Positions 1-6,554 of a stretch of DNA of 8,031 bases are shown piece after piece (position 1 is the stretch's first letter; each line of letters starts with the position of its first letter). Where the stretch lies: positions 1-8,031 of the forward strand of contig JAUXXK010000317.1 of the NCBI GenBank assembly GCA_030681145.1. The letters run 5' to 3'. The position numbers and the translations under genes are program-made. The notes under the pieces were generated by a model. That model ran no database searches, was not told the origin of the DNA, and saw only the letters and a list, made by a program, of their open reading frames with translations. The DNA is from Methanobacteriaceae archaeon (GTDB lineage: Archaea > Methanobacteriota > Methanobacteria > Methanobacteriales > Methanobacteriaceae).

Positions 1-68
1 TGACATGATAAATAACAATTTCTTAAAAATCAGTCAAAAGCAAAAAATATATTAAAAATAGAAAAAAT
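1..68 (-). terminator. oligo-T terminator region after the pilin
   Basis: On the minus strand, the bases just after the pilin stop contain repeated T runs (about 5-6 T each near 62-67, 52-56 and 41-46, then a shorter one further on) with no GC-rich hairpin. Archaeal transcription commonly ends at such U-rich tracts. The placement right after the last gene of the unit supports the reading. No gene is visible here. Confidence 0.5.
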
Positions 69-260
69 TTAGAATTTATCATTTAGATTATCAATAGAGT
101 TAGTTAATTTATTAAGATCATTGTCCACTATTTCATTACCAAGGCCACTTAGGTAATTTCTATAAAAAACTGCCGCCACAATAGCTATAACAATGATACC
201 TCCAAAAATTAATATCATTTCTGCAGATCCCTGTGCCATTTCATCTTCAAAAATTTTCAT
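69..260 (-). CDS. class III signal-peptide pilin-like protein
   Basis: Small 63-residue predicted type IV pilin-like subunit. The N-terminus MKIFEDEMA is followed by QGSAEMILIFGG and a hydrophobic helix to about residue 36. This is the archaeal class III signal (DUF361-like), in which an EppA-type peptidase cuts just before the Gln, here predicted between A9 and Q10, leaving about 54 residues. The conserved Glu at +5 of the mature form (E14) is present. The rest is a short polar tail rich in Asn and Asp (36-63), so this may be a minor or structural pilin. I chose the ATG at 258-260 because AAAGGTG (267-273) lies 6 nt upstream; a GTG nine bases earlier sits inside that SD. The gene lies 11 nt after the tadC-like gene and is surely cotranscribed with it. 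The residues before the cleavage site are mostly acidic, with K2 the only basic one. The class is confident; the specific surface structure is not known. Confidence 0.85.
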   Translation of the reverse strand: MKIFEDEMAQGSAEMILIFGGIIVIAIVAAVFYRNYLSGLGNEIVDNDLNKLTNSIDNLNDKF

Positions 261-266
261 CTTTAA

Positions 267-273
267 CACCTTT
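267..273 (-). promoter_or_regulatory. Shine-Dalgarno site deciding the pilin start
   Basis: Read on the minus strand, AAAGGTG stands 6 nt before the ATG at 258-260 and overlaps the TAA stop of the upstream tadC-like gene. The same AAAGGTG precedes tadC itself with a 5-nt spacer. The GTG at 267-269 is part of this site and so is unlikely to be the start codon. The overlap with the stop codon suggests translational coupling. Confidence 0.75.
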
Positions 274-1204
274 AAGTTCCCACAATAAGAAAAGCAAATT
301 TTCCCACAATATAGAATATACCATAAGCAGCAATAGCCAGAGGTATACCAAATTTAATTCCTTTACGGGCACTACCATGCATAATAATTCCTATTAATAA
401 ACCTGCAATAATTGAGTGAATAATAATATAACCTGTTGCAGCAATTATGGATGCATCTAACATTGGATTTTCTTTTCCCAATGATTCAATAAATGCAGAA
501 TAAACAGTTATCATACCCAAAGAAAATGGTGCAGCAACAATTGCTGCAATAATCAAAAACATGACTGACATCATCACATTTGCTTTTCGTTCTCGTTTAA
601 GAGCTAGAACTGCCCTTAAATCTTCAGCGACTGTTTCAACAACATCAGAAAGACTTCCCCCTGCTTTTCGACCCTCCAATATCATTCTAAACGTCCTATC
701 CAGATTTTTTGATTTTAAGCGTTCACCCATAGAAAGAATCGCATCATCAAAAGTTCTCCCGATTTTTATCTCTATGACAGCCCTTTTCAGCTCATTAGTG
801 AGTGGACCGCCACCCTGTTTAGATACATCTTCTAATGCAGTTTCTAAACCTACCCCTGCACGTAAAAGAGAAGCAATTTGTCTTAAAAAATCAGGAGTTG
901 TTTGTTCTATGGCATCAACCCTTTTTTCCATCATTAAAAAGATATAACCTGCCATTAATACAGGAGGGATGAAAAATCCGGCGATTCCTGCTAGAATGGA
1001 ATTTATGCCAACCAGAAAAGCGAATCCCGCTGCAATTAATCCCACAACCATACTAGTTAGAATGGCCAAAGTAATCATTTCAGATGCTTTTACATACATT
1101 CCGCCTCTTATCAAAATTTCCTGAATCTTAATTTGATATCTATCAGGTATAATACTATCAACAATATTAGAAACAGGAGATAATACTTCGGGAATAACAG
1201 CCAT
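272..1204 (-). CDS. tadC: TadC/GspF-type archaeal pilus assembly membrane protein
   Basis: Polytopic platform protein of a type IV pilus-like or type II secretion-like machine (T2SSF/GspF family), 310 residues. The T2SSF cytoplasmic domain spans about 103-205, with DFLRQIASLLRAGVGLETAL near its start and GRKAGGSLSDVVETVAEDLR near its end. These are the helical bundle signatures of TadB/TadC proteins. Membrane segments are visible at about 43-67, 70-92, 208-238, 250-275 and 284-308. In such systems this protein sits in the membrane and couples the assembly ATPase to pilin insertion. The ATG start is supported by AAAGGTG at 1210-1216 with a 5-nt spacer. The pilin gene follows at once, so pilin handling is its likely job. 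The gene immediately upstream is a peptidase rather than the usual ATPase, so the ATPase must lie elsewhere or downstream outside the window. The symbol is by family resemblance. Confidence 0.85.
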   Translation of the reverse strand: MAVIPEVLSPVSNIVDSIIPDRYQIKIQEILIRGGMYVKASEMITLAILTSMVVGLIAAGFAFLVGINSILAGIAGFFIPPVLMAGYIFLMMEKRVDAIEQTTPDFLRQIASLLRAGVGLETALEDVSKQGGGPLTNELKRAVIEIKIGRTFDDAILSMGERLKSKNLDRTFRMILEGRKAGGSLSDVVETVAEDLRAVLALKRERKANVMMSVMFLIIAAIVAAPFSLGMITVYSAFIESLGKENPMLDASIIAATGYIIIHSIIAGLLIGIIMHGSARKGIKFGIPLAIAAYGIFYIVGKFAFLIVGT

Positions 1205-1342
1205 TTATACACCTTTATTAATTTTTATAAAAATTCAATATTAATTACATGCCCATAAAAAACATTATAATTATTAAATGATAATTTAAATATTTCATCA
1301 AAGATTATTTTTATTAAATATGATATAATTTATATAATACTT

Positions 1343-1360
1343 AATATTTATATACCGTTG
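1343..1360 (-). promoter_or_regulatory. candidate TATA/BRE promoter for tadC-pilin
   Basis: The minus strand reads CAACGG followed by TATATAAATATT, a good archaeal TATA element. Initiation would be expected near 1320, giving a leader of about 115-120 nt before tadC. A second candidate, GAAATATTTAAATTAT around 1281-1297, would give a leader of about 60 nt. The sequence alone cannot decide between them. The 205-nt gap 1205-1409 otherwise holds only the terminator tract of the peptidase gene and AT-rich sequence. Confidence 0.5.
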
Positions 1361-1365
1361 TTTTT

Positions 1366-1386
1366 TTAAAAAATTTATAAAAAAGT
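1366..1386 (-). terminator. oligo-T terminator after the M24 peptidase
   Basis: Two T6 runs on the minus strand (at 1379-1384 and 1368-1373) lie about 25-40 nt past the peptidase stop and just before the tadC TATA candidate. This is the expected form of an archaeal terminator, and the order terminator then promoter suggests that the peptidase and pilus genes are separate transcripts. Confidence 0.5.
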
Positions 1387-1409
1387 TTTAAGATTAGATT
1401 AATAACTTT

Positions 1410-2417
1410 TTATTCAAAGTTGAAATCCCCCGGTAAATTGGTTAAAATTTTAGCTTTATTCTTTACCAGAACCATATCTTCAATCCTAACTCCAAAATGG
1501 CCCTCAATATAAATACCAGGTTCAACAGTTACCACCATGTTTTTTTCTAGCTTTGATTCGTTTTTAACAGATAAAGATGGTTCTTCATGAACTTCAAGAC
1601 CTATAGAATGGCCTGTAGAATGTATATAATTATCACCATAACCATAATCAACTATTACTTGCCTTACCACTTTATCCACATCAGAAGCCTTGACACCCGG
1701 AGCAATAGATTTAATACCTGCTTTTTTTGCTTCTAAAATAATATTACGGATTTCTTCTTGTTTTTCTGTTTCAACATTAGTACGGGTACAGTCAGAGCAG
1801 TATCCTTCCCATCTTGCACCCCAATCAATTACTGAAGGATTACTAATATAATTAGATGAACTTTCGGCATGAGGTAAGCTGGACCTAGTACCAGAAGCAA
1901 CAATTGTATCAAAAGCCTCTTTTTGGGAGCCATTAGCACGCATATTATAATTAAGTTGAGCAGCCACCTCCCACTCTTTTCCCTGCAACCTTAATGATTT
2001 AATAGATTTTTCAGAAATTTTTATAGCTTTTTGTATCTTTTTTATCTCTTCAGAAGATTTAATCATCCGAAAGGGAACTAATATATCATTAGCCACAATT
2101 TTCCAGTCCCCTCTAAATTGTTTACAAATTCCCAACGAAATAGTATTCTCTATACCCAGTGTTTTTATTCCTTCTTTTTTTAAAGTCTCTTTAACATCTT
2201 TAAATGAATTAAATTCTTCTACTGGAATTTTCGAGAATTTTTTAGCTTCTTCAAGATCCATTTTAGAGGCCAAAAGTACGGGATCTTCATTAAAAATCAC
2301 CATGGAAAAACTAGAAGGGTGAAATCCAGATAAATAAGCAATGTTTTCGTTTTTAAAAAACAATGCCGTTTGAATGTTATCTGCGGCCATTTTATTGATT
2401 ATATCATTAAATTCCAT
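1410..2417 (-). CDS. pepQ: M24 family Xaa-Pro dipeptidase/aminopeptidase
   Basis: Cytoplasmic metallopeptidase that removes or splits residues N-terminal to proline, 335 residues, near the usual length for archaeal Xaa-Pro dipeptidases. Residues 1-115 form the creatinase-like N-terminal domain. Residues 122-330 form the pita-bread catalytic domain. All five dinuclear-metal ligands can be placed: D198 in IDWGA, D209 in YCSDCTRT, H270 in STGHSIGLEVHE, E299 in VEPGIYIE and E313 in VRIEDM. H183 in LPHAE matches the conserved substrate-side histidine. The ATG is supported by GGAG at 2424-2427, 6 nt upstream. The gene follows the HIT gene by 76 nt and could be read through from it or use a weak promoter in that gap. 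Its role is probably peptide turnover. Dipeptidase and aminopeptidase activity cannot be told apart here, so the symbol is tentative. Confidence 0.92.
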   Translation of the reverse strand: MEFNDIINKMAADNIQTALFFKNENIAYLSGFHPSSFSMVIFNEDPVLLASKMDLEEAKKFSKIPVEEFNSFKDVKETLKKEGIKTLGIENTISLGICKQFRGDWKIVANDILVPFRMIKSSEEIKKIQKAIKISEKSIKSLRLQGKEWEVAAQLNYNMRANGSQKEAFDTIVASGTRSSLPHAESSSNYISNPSVIDWGARWEGYCSDCTRTNVETEKQEEIRNIILEAKKAGIKSIAPGVKASDVDKVVRQVIVDYGYGDNYIHSTGHSIGLEVHEEPSLSVKNESKLEKNMVVTVEPGIYIEGHFGVRIEDMVLVKNKAKILTNLPGDFNFE

Positions 2418-2464
2418 ATTAAGCTCCGTTATTAATTTTGAGAAATAATAATATTTAATAAATT

Positions 2465-2472
2465 TATTATAA
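2465..2472 (-). promoter_or_regulatory. weak candidate TATA box for the M24 peptidase
   Basis: TTATAATA on the minus strand lies in the 76-nt gap after the HIT gene, preceded by a T-rich stretch. Initiation would fall near 2440, about 25 nt before the ATG. The whole gap is AT-rich, so the match is not specific, and the two genes may instead be cotranscribed. Confidence 0.3.
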
Positions 2473-2493
2473 TTGAAAAATCATTATTAGTAC

Positions 2494-2958
2494 TTAAATT
2501 TCATCATTGTCCATGGTAGATTTAAGTAATTTGAATAAATCATTCCGGACTTCAAGAGGTATTTTTCTATGAATAGGCTGAGGAATATATCCAAAATCGG
2601 GATCATTAAAAATTATCCCATTATATTCTACTGGTTCACAATAACGAGGCAAAAAATGCCAGTGAATTTCAGGTTGGGGATTTTTATCACGGAATGCTGC
2701 ATTTTTAAAGCAACTCCAGTTAAAAAGATCCGGTTTAAATAACTCATTAAGGGATTTTTCCATTTTTTGAACTATTTTTCCAAATTCCACCCATTCATCT
2801 GAATTTAATTCCATTAAATCTTGACAATGTCGTTTAAGTACAACCACACAAGTTCCTAAATATCTCTGGCTAGAAGCTAAAAAAATAAACCAATGCTTAG
2901 TTTCAAGAATTTTTTCACCATAATAACCATTAATTGAACAAGATTGACATTTTTTCGT
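2494..2958 (-). CDS. HIT-family protein with non-standard ACG start
   Basis: Histidine-triad nucleotide hydrolase/transferase relative, 154 residues if begun at ACG (2956-2958). The frame is open from a stop at 2971-2973, and upstream of the GTG at 2845-2847 it encodes KKCQSCSIN, then KHWFIFLASSQRYLGTCVVV. This is the normal first part of a HIT domain with a CxxC (C4, C7), so the GTG start would cut the fold and cannot be the native one. Downstream come LKRHCQDLMELNSDEW and the active-site stretch EIHWHFLPRY (97-106). H99 matches the catalytic middle histidine of the H-x-H-x-H triad and H101 the third, while the first position is E97. AAGGAGG at 2966-2972 is 7 nt from ACG, exactly where ATG would be expected. 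Either ACG is used, or a T-to-C change has damaged the start, or the base is an error. The substrate is unknown. Confidence 0.78.
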   Translation of the reverse strand, partial: TKKCQSCSINGYYGEKILETKHWFIFLASSQRYLGTCVVVLKRHCQDLMELNSDEWVEFGKIVQKMEKSLNELFKPDLFNWSCFKNAAFRDKNPQPEIHWHFLPRYCEPVEYNGIIFNDPDFGYIPQPIHRKIPLEVRNDLFKLLKSTMDNDEI

Positions 2959-2965
2959 TAGAAAA

Positions 2966-2972
2966 CCTCCTT
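2966..2972 (-). promoter_or_regulatory. strong Shine-Dalgarno site before an ACG codon
   Basis: AAGGAGG on the minus strand is the strongest SD in the window. Its distance to ACG places the codon in the same register relative to the anti-SD as the ATG codons of the tadC, dehydrogenase and ycaO genes. The nearby ATG at 2949-2951 is in another frame and stops after six codons, so the SD has no standard start codon to serve. Confidence 0.8.
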
Positions 2973-2984
2973 AATAACATTAAG

Positions 2985-3013
2985 TAGATAATATCATTTG
3001 AGAATATTATCTA
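2985..3013. repeat. 10-bp inverted repeat in the divergent promoter region
   Basis: TAGATAATAT at 2985-2994 and ATATTATCTA at 3004-3013 are perfect inverted copies around a 9-nt spacer. The dyad covers the expected transcription start of the HIT gene and touches its TATA box. It could be an operator or a weak leader hairpin. In DNA this AT-rich such a repeat can also arise by chance. Confidence 0.4.
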
Positions 3014-3023
3014 TATTATATAG
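3011..3023 (-). promoter_or_regulatory. candidate TATA box of the HIT gene
   Basis: CTATATAATATAG on the minus strand is a good archaeal TATA match. Initiation would fall near 2990, leaving a leader of about 30 nt with the AAGGAGG site near its end. It lies directly upstream of, and partly overlaps, a 10-bp inverted repeat at 2985-3013. Confidence 0.45.
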
Positions 3024-3066
3024 GATATTCTTTAATTTATTCAATTATTTAATAATATTATTTACT

Positions 3067-3080
3067 AAAATTTATATTAT
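3067..3080 (+). promoter_or_regulatory. candidate BRE/TATA promoter of the dehydrogenase-kinase unit
   Basis: AAAA followed by TTTATATTAT is a reasonable archaeal BRE plus TATA element. Initiation near 3100 would give a leader of about 40 nt. The rest of the divergent gap is AT-rich with several weaker TATA-like matches. Confidence 0.4.
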
Positions 3081-3141
3081 CATAAAACATATACATTTAT
3101 TATAATAAAAAAGATTTTTTACTCAACCCGTTCGTGATTAA

Positions 3142-4302
3142 ATGCATTCTCCTTTAGAACTCAGGAAATTTGTTGCCCCAGAATTTGTTTTCGGTAATGG
3201 AGCAAGATTTTTGGCAAACAGATATGCCAAAAATTTAGCTGCTAAAAAAATACTTATTGTAGCAGATAAAGGAATAATAAAAACGGGCATGGTAGACGAA
3301 TTATGCAACCTGCTGGATGAAAGTAGTCTTGAATATGATATTTATTCCGATATTTCATCCAATCCCCGTGATCATGAAGTAATGGACGGCGCTCAATTAT
3401 TTTCCGATTCTCAGTGTAATTTTATTATTGCACTCGGTGGAGGAAGTTCTATGGACTGTGCCAAAGGGATAGGAATTGTGAGTTCCAATAAAAAACATAT
3501 TTTGGATTTTGAAGGAGTGGACAAAGTCCATATACCATCACCACCATTAATATGTATCCCCACAACTGCAGGATCATCTGCCGATGTTTCCCAATTTGCT
3601 ATTATTATGGACACAGAACAAAAAATAAAAGTAGCCATAATTAGCAAGGCACTTGTTCCAGATGTGGCTTTAATAGACCCATATACAACTTTAACCATGG
3701 ACCATTATTTAACCGCCAATACCGCATTAGATGCACTAGTACATTCATTTGAAGCATTTGTTTCAAATGCAAGCTCACCCATAACTGATTTAAATGCTCT
3801 GGATTCAATAAATCTAATTAGTCATAACATAAAACCATTGTTAAATGATTTGCAAAATATAGATCTCAGAAGCAAGATAATGCTTAGTAGTTTGGAAGCA
3901 GGATTAGCCTTTTCAAATGCAAGTTTAGGCTTGGTTCATGCCATGTCACATTCTTTAGGTGGTTTTTTGGACCTATCACATGGTGAGTGTAATGCAATAT
4001 TATTAGATCATGTAATTGACTTTAATTTTATTTCTGAAACTGATAAATATCTTAAGATAGGAAAAATTATGGGAATAAATTTTAAAGATTCTGAAATCAA
4101 TAATCAAAAAGAACTCATAATTAATCATCTTAAAGAGCTAAAAAAAGCATGTGGAGTTACCAGTACTCTGAAAAAACTGGGTGTTGAAGAAAAAGATATA
4201 CCTCAACTGGCTGAAAATGCGATGAAAGATCCATGTATTGTAACCAATCCTCGCAGACCAACTATGGAAAACATAGAGGAGATATTTATTAATGCCTTCT
4301 GA
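3142..4302 (+). CDS. iron-containing (group III) alcohol dehydrogenase
   Basis: Cytoplasmic NAD(P)-dependent metal alcohol dehydrogenase interconverting an alcohol and an aldehyde or ketone, 386 residues and full length. The nucleotide-binding half (about 10-185) carries ALGGGSSMDCAKG (97-109) and PTTAGSSADVSQF (140-152). The helical metal-binding half supplies ligands D197 and H201 (ALDALVHSFEA), H266 (GLVHAMSHSLGG) and H280 (DLSHGECNA), with H270 also conserved. The C-terminus TNPRRPTMENIEEIF is typical of the family. The ATG has GTGAT at 3134-3138, weak but in the same register as other starts here. The substrate cannot be read from the sequence. Methanogens can use such enzymes on short alcohols or aldehydes, but a detoxifying role is equally possible. 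The last 11 nt overlap the downstream kinase gene, so the two are cotranscribed and probably translationally coupled. Confidence 0.93.
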   Translation: MHSPLELRKFVAPEFVFGNGARFLANRYAKNLAAKKILIVADKGIIKTGMVDELCNLLDESSLEYDIYSDISSNPRDHEVMDGAQLFSDSQCNFIIALGGGSSMDCAKGIGIVSSNKKHILDFEGVDKVHIPSPPLICIPTTAGSSADVSQFAIIMDTEQKIKVAIISKALVPDVALIDPYTTLTMDHYLTANTALDALVHSFEAFVSNASSPITDLNALDSINLISHNIKPLLNDLQNIDLRSKIMLSSLEAGLAFSNASLGLVHAMSHSLGGFLDLSHGECNAILLDHVIDFNFISETDKYLKIGKIMGINFKDSEINNQKELIINHLKELKKACGVTSTLKKLGVEEKDIPQLAENAMKDPCIVTNPRRPTMENIEEIFINAF

Positions 4303-5782
4303 AAAAAATGAGTTATGGGATGATCTTAGAGAGAAAATTATTGGGTTGGGTGAAAATTCAATCCAGAAGAGTTATTATCCAGAACTTCAGCAATATTTAA
4401 ATGATTTAAAAAGATTTAGAACTCTCCTTGATCAAACTAATGATGTTATTTTTCTTGTAGATACCTATTCAAATCTATTAACAGATTTTAACAGCTCGGC
4501 CTCTTTTCAACTGGGTTATTCTTCTTCGGAATTATCAAAAAAAACCATAATGGATTTAATTATTCCCGAAGATCATGCAAAATTTAAAGATATATTTTCA
4601 AAATATAATTTAATTCCTTTAAAAGAAAATTGGACATTTGAAGCATCTTTTATAAAAAAAAATAAATCTCATGTTCCTATGGAAGTTAACATCCAAATGG
4701 TTCAGTTTAGTGAAATTTTGTATTCAGTTATGGTAGCCCGAGATATTCAAGAAAGAATTGCTGCTAAAGAAGCTTTAAAAGAATCAGAGGAATATTACAA
4801 AACTATCTTTGAAAATACAGGTTCTGCCACAATAATTTTAGAAAAAAACACCATACTAAGCATGGTAAACAGTGGTTTTGAAAATCTCACCGGATACAGT
4901 AAAAAGGAAGTGGAAGGAATAATGTCAATTGAAGACATTATAAATCCGGAAATGCTTGAAATATCCTTGAAATATCATCATGATCGGAGAGAAAATAAAA
5001 AATTGGCCCCTAAAGAATACGAAACCATGATTTTGAATAAAATGGGAGATGTGAAATATGTCATAGCTACCGTGGCCATGATACCCGGGACTAAAAAAAG
5101 TTTAGTTTCTTTAGTAGATATAACCTCCAGGGAAAATGCGGAAAAGGAATTAAAAACCTCTTTGAATGAAAAAAATGTTTTATTAAAAGAAATACACCAC
5201 CGTGTGAAAAATAACCTCCAAATAATATCAAGCCTACTTAATTTACAGTCAATTAATGTTAGAGATTCGCAAGACCTTAAAATATTTAAAGAAAGTCAGG
5301 ATCGTATAAAGTCCATGGCCATAATACACGAACAGCTTTATCAATCCAAAAATTTAGCCAGCATAAACTTTGCGAATTATATAAAAACTATCATGAACCA
5401 CCTTTTCCATTCTTACTCTTCCCCATCCAAGTACATAGTTCCCCGCATGAATTTAGAAGATATTAACTTGGATATAGATATTGCTATTCCTTGTGGACTT
5501 ATCATAAATGAATTGGTAACTAATAGTCTTAAACATGCATTTGAAGGTAAAAAAGAAGGTATTGTAGACATATCCCTCAAATGTATCCAAGATGATGTAA
5601 TGCTATCAATATCTGATGATGGTGTAGGTTTTGATACTACTAAAGTAAATATCAAAAGTTCTTTAGGTCTTAAACTTGTTAAAACGCTTGTTGAACAGAT
5701 AGATGGATCTTTAAATATTAAAAACGATGAAGGAAGTCATTTCTTAATTATTTTTAAAGAAAGTTTTAAAAATGACATTTAA
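4292..5782 (+). CDS. soluble PAS-PAS sensor histidine kinase (HisKA_2 type)
   Basis: Two-component sensor kinase of 496 residues with no membrane segment, so it is expected to sense a cytoplasmic signal. After a short N-terminal region (1-42) come PAS 1 (about 43-155, with LGYSSSEL) and PAS 2 (about 167-283, with LTGYSKKEVEG), joined by a probable coiled linker near 153-167. A further helix (281-299) leads to the HisKA_2 box EIHHRVKNNLQIISSLLNLQ (300-319). By comparison with HWE kinases the phospho-acceptor is H303, next to H302. The ATPase domain (about 400-490) has the N box around N406/N411 (INELVTNSLKHAF), DDGVGF (442-447) and a GLKLV G2 region (459-463). GAGGAGAT 10 nt upstream supports the ATG inside the dehydrogenase gene. 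No receiver domain or response regulator is nearby, so it is an orphan kinase. Ligand and partner are unknown. Confidence 0.93.
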   Translation: MPSEKNELWDDLREKIIGLGENSIQKSYYPELQQYLNDLKRFRTLLDQTNDVIFLVDTYSNLLTDFNSSASFQLGYSSSELSKKTIMDLIIPEDHAKFKDIFSKYNLIPLKENWTFEASFIKKNKSHVPMEVNIQMVQFSEILYSVMVARDIQERIAAKEALKESEEYYKTIFENTGSATIILEKNTILSMVNSGFENLTGYSKKEVEGIMSIEDIINPEMLEISLKYHHDRRENKKLAPKEYETMILNKMGDVKYVIATVAMIPGTKKSLVSLVDITSRENAEKELKTSLNEKNVLLKEIHHRVKNNLQIISSLLNLQSINVRDSQDLKIFKESQDRIKSMAIIHEQLYQSKNLASINFANYIKTIMNHLFHSYSSPSKYIVPRMNLEDINLDIDIAIPCGLIINELVTNSLKHAFEGKKEGIVDISLKCIQDDVMLSISDDGVGFDTTKVNIKSSLGLKLVKTLVEQIDGSLNIKNDEGSHFLIIFKESFKNDI

Positions 5783-5799
5783 ACAAAAAAAGCTTACTT

Positions 5800-5820
5800 T
5801 TAAATCATTTTTTTTAGTTT
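5800..5820 (+). terminator. oligo-T terminator after the kinase gene
   Basis: ACTTTT, a T8 run (5808-5815) and a following TTT start about 15 nt past the kinase stop. This is the usual form of an archaeal U-tract terminator and would close the dehydrogenase-kinase transcript. Confidence 0.55.
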
Positions 5821-5887
5821 CAGTTAATTTTAAATAATATTCATTATTTTTATTTGATACATCAATTAATCATATATCAATATAGAA

Positions 5888-5898
5888 ATTATTATATG
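5888..5898 (+). promoter_or_regulatory. candidate TATA box of the M50 protease
   Basis: ATTATTATATG is TATA-like, and initiation would fall at about 5915-5921, at or just before the protease ATG. With no SD-like sequence before that ATG, the transcript may be nearly leaderless. An imperfect dyad with TTGATA (5854-5859) and TATCAA (5875-5880) as outer arms lies just upstream and could be a regulator site. The evidence is weak in such AT-rich DNA. Confidence 0.35.
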
Positions 5899-5920
5899 TG
5901 TAAGATTTAGTTAATTTATT

Positions 5921-6511
5921 ATGGTAAAATTTAGTTCAAGTGAAGTCCGAGATATTTTAATTTCCATGCTAGTTATAGCAGGAGTATTTGCATACATATT
6001 AACTAACAGAGATATTAATTTAGCAATTAGTGTTCTCCCCATAACTTTAATAGCAGTTGGGCTTGGATTTGTGCTCCATGAGCTAGCACACAAATTTTTG
6101 GCCATGCACTATGGATTCTGGGCAGAATACAAGTTATGGGTAGAAGGATTAATACTAGCCATAGTAACTTCATACTTTGGATTTGTGTTTGCAGCCCCAG
6201 GAGCAGTTTATATTCATGGAGATTACATTTCAGATGAACAAAATGGGAAAATATCCCTTGCTGGTCCTTTGACCAATATTGTTCTTGCACTGATTTTCTT
6301 GGGATTGACATCTGTTTTTTCAAGTAATGATTATTTATTGACCATTGCTAGTATAGGATTCACCATAAACAGCTTTTTGGCACTTTTCAACCTCATTCCA
6401 TTTAGTGTACTGGATGGGGCCAAAATATTCCGCTGGAATCCGATAATATGGGTAATTACTGCTACTGTGGCATTTTTAATGACATTCAATCAATATATGA
6501 ATATATTTTAA
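5921..6511 (+). CDS. M50 (site-2-type) membrane metalloprotease
   Basis: Integral membrane zinc protease of the site-2 protease family, 196 residues, which cuts substrates within or near the membrane. HELAH (53-57) gives zinc ligands H53 and H57 and catalytic E54. The third ligand is D165 in FNLIPFSVLDG (156-166), matching the family's N-x-x-P-x-x-x-x-DG motif. Membrane segments are seen at about 12-28, 34-53, 78-96, 112-131, 140-160 and 174-190. GPLTNI (115-120) is the usual conserved turn. There is no PDZ or CBS domain, so it is a minimal core protein. Its substrate is unknown. No SD is seen, so translation may be leaderless or depend on a start not far from this ATG. The gap to ycaO is only 43 nt with no terminator tract, so ycaO may be read from the same transcript. 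Confidence 0.88.
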   Translation: MVKFSSSEVRDILISMLVIAGVFAYILTNRDINLAISVLPITLIAVGLGFVLHELAHKFLAMHYGFWAEYKLWVEGLILAIVTSYFGFVFAAPGAVYIHGDYISDEQNGKISLAGPLTNIVLALIFLGLTSVFSSNDYLLTIASIGFTINSFLALFNLIPFSVLDGAKIFRWNPIIWVITATVAFLMTFNQYMNIF

Positions 6512-6554
6512 ATAATTAAGAATAATTTATTTAATTTACAATTCACGTGATATT

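Noticed and set aside
561..947. Open frame on the plus strand opposite tadC
   Set aside because: It is antisense to a well-supported T2SSF-family gene and its translation shows no recognisable domain.
1205..1409. Possible small RNA or riboswitch in the leader of tadC
   Set aside because: The sequence is almost purely AT with no stable stems visible; only promoter and terminator signals can be argued.
2494..2847. HIT gene started at the internal GTG
   Set aside because: The frame upstream clearly encodes the rest of the HIT fold, and no SD precedes this GTG at a good distance.
3411..3698. Minus-strand frame inside the alcohol dehydrogenase
   Set aside because: It is a shadow of a full-length gene with all its metal ligands intact.
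5413..5655. Minus-strand frame inside the kinase ATPase domain
   Set aside because: The opposite strand carries conserved kinase motifs throughout, and this frame shows no domain.
6027..6323. Minus-strand frame over the M50 protease
   Set aside because: It overlaps the HELAH-containing gene, has no supporting motif and is best explained as a coding shadow.
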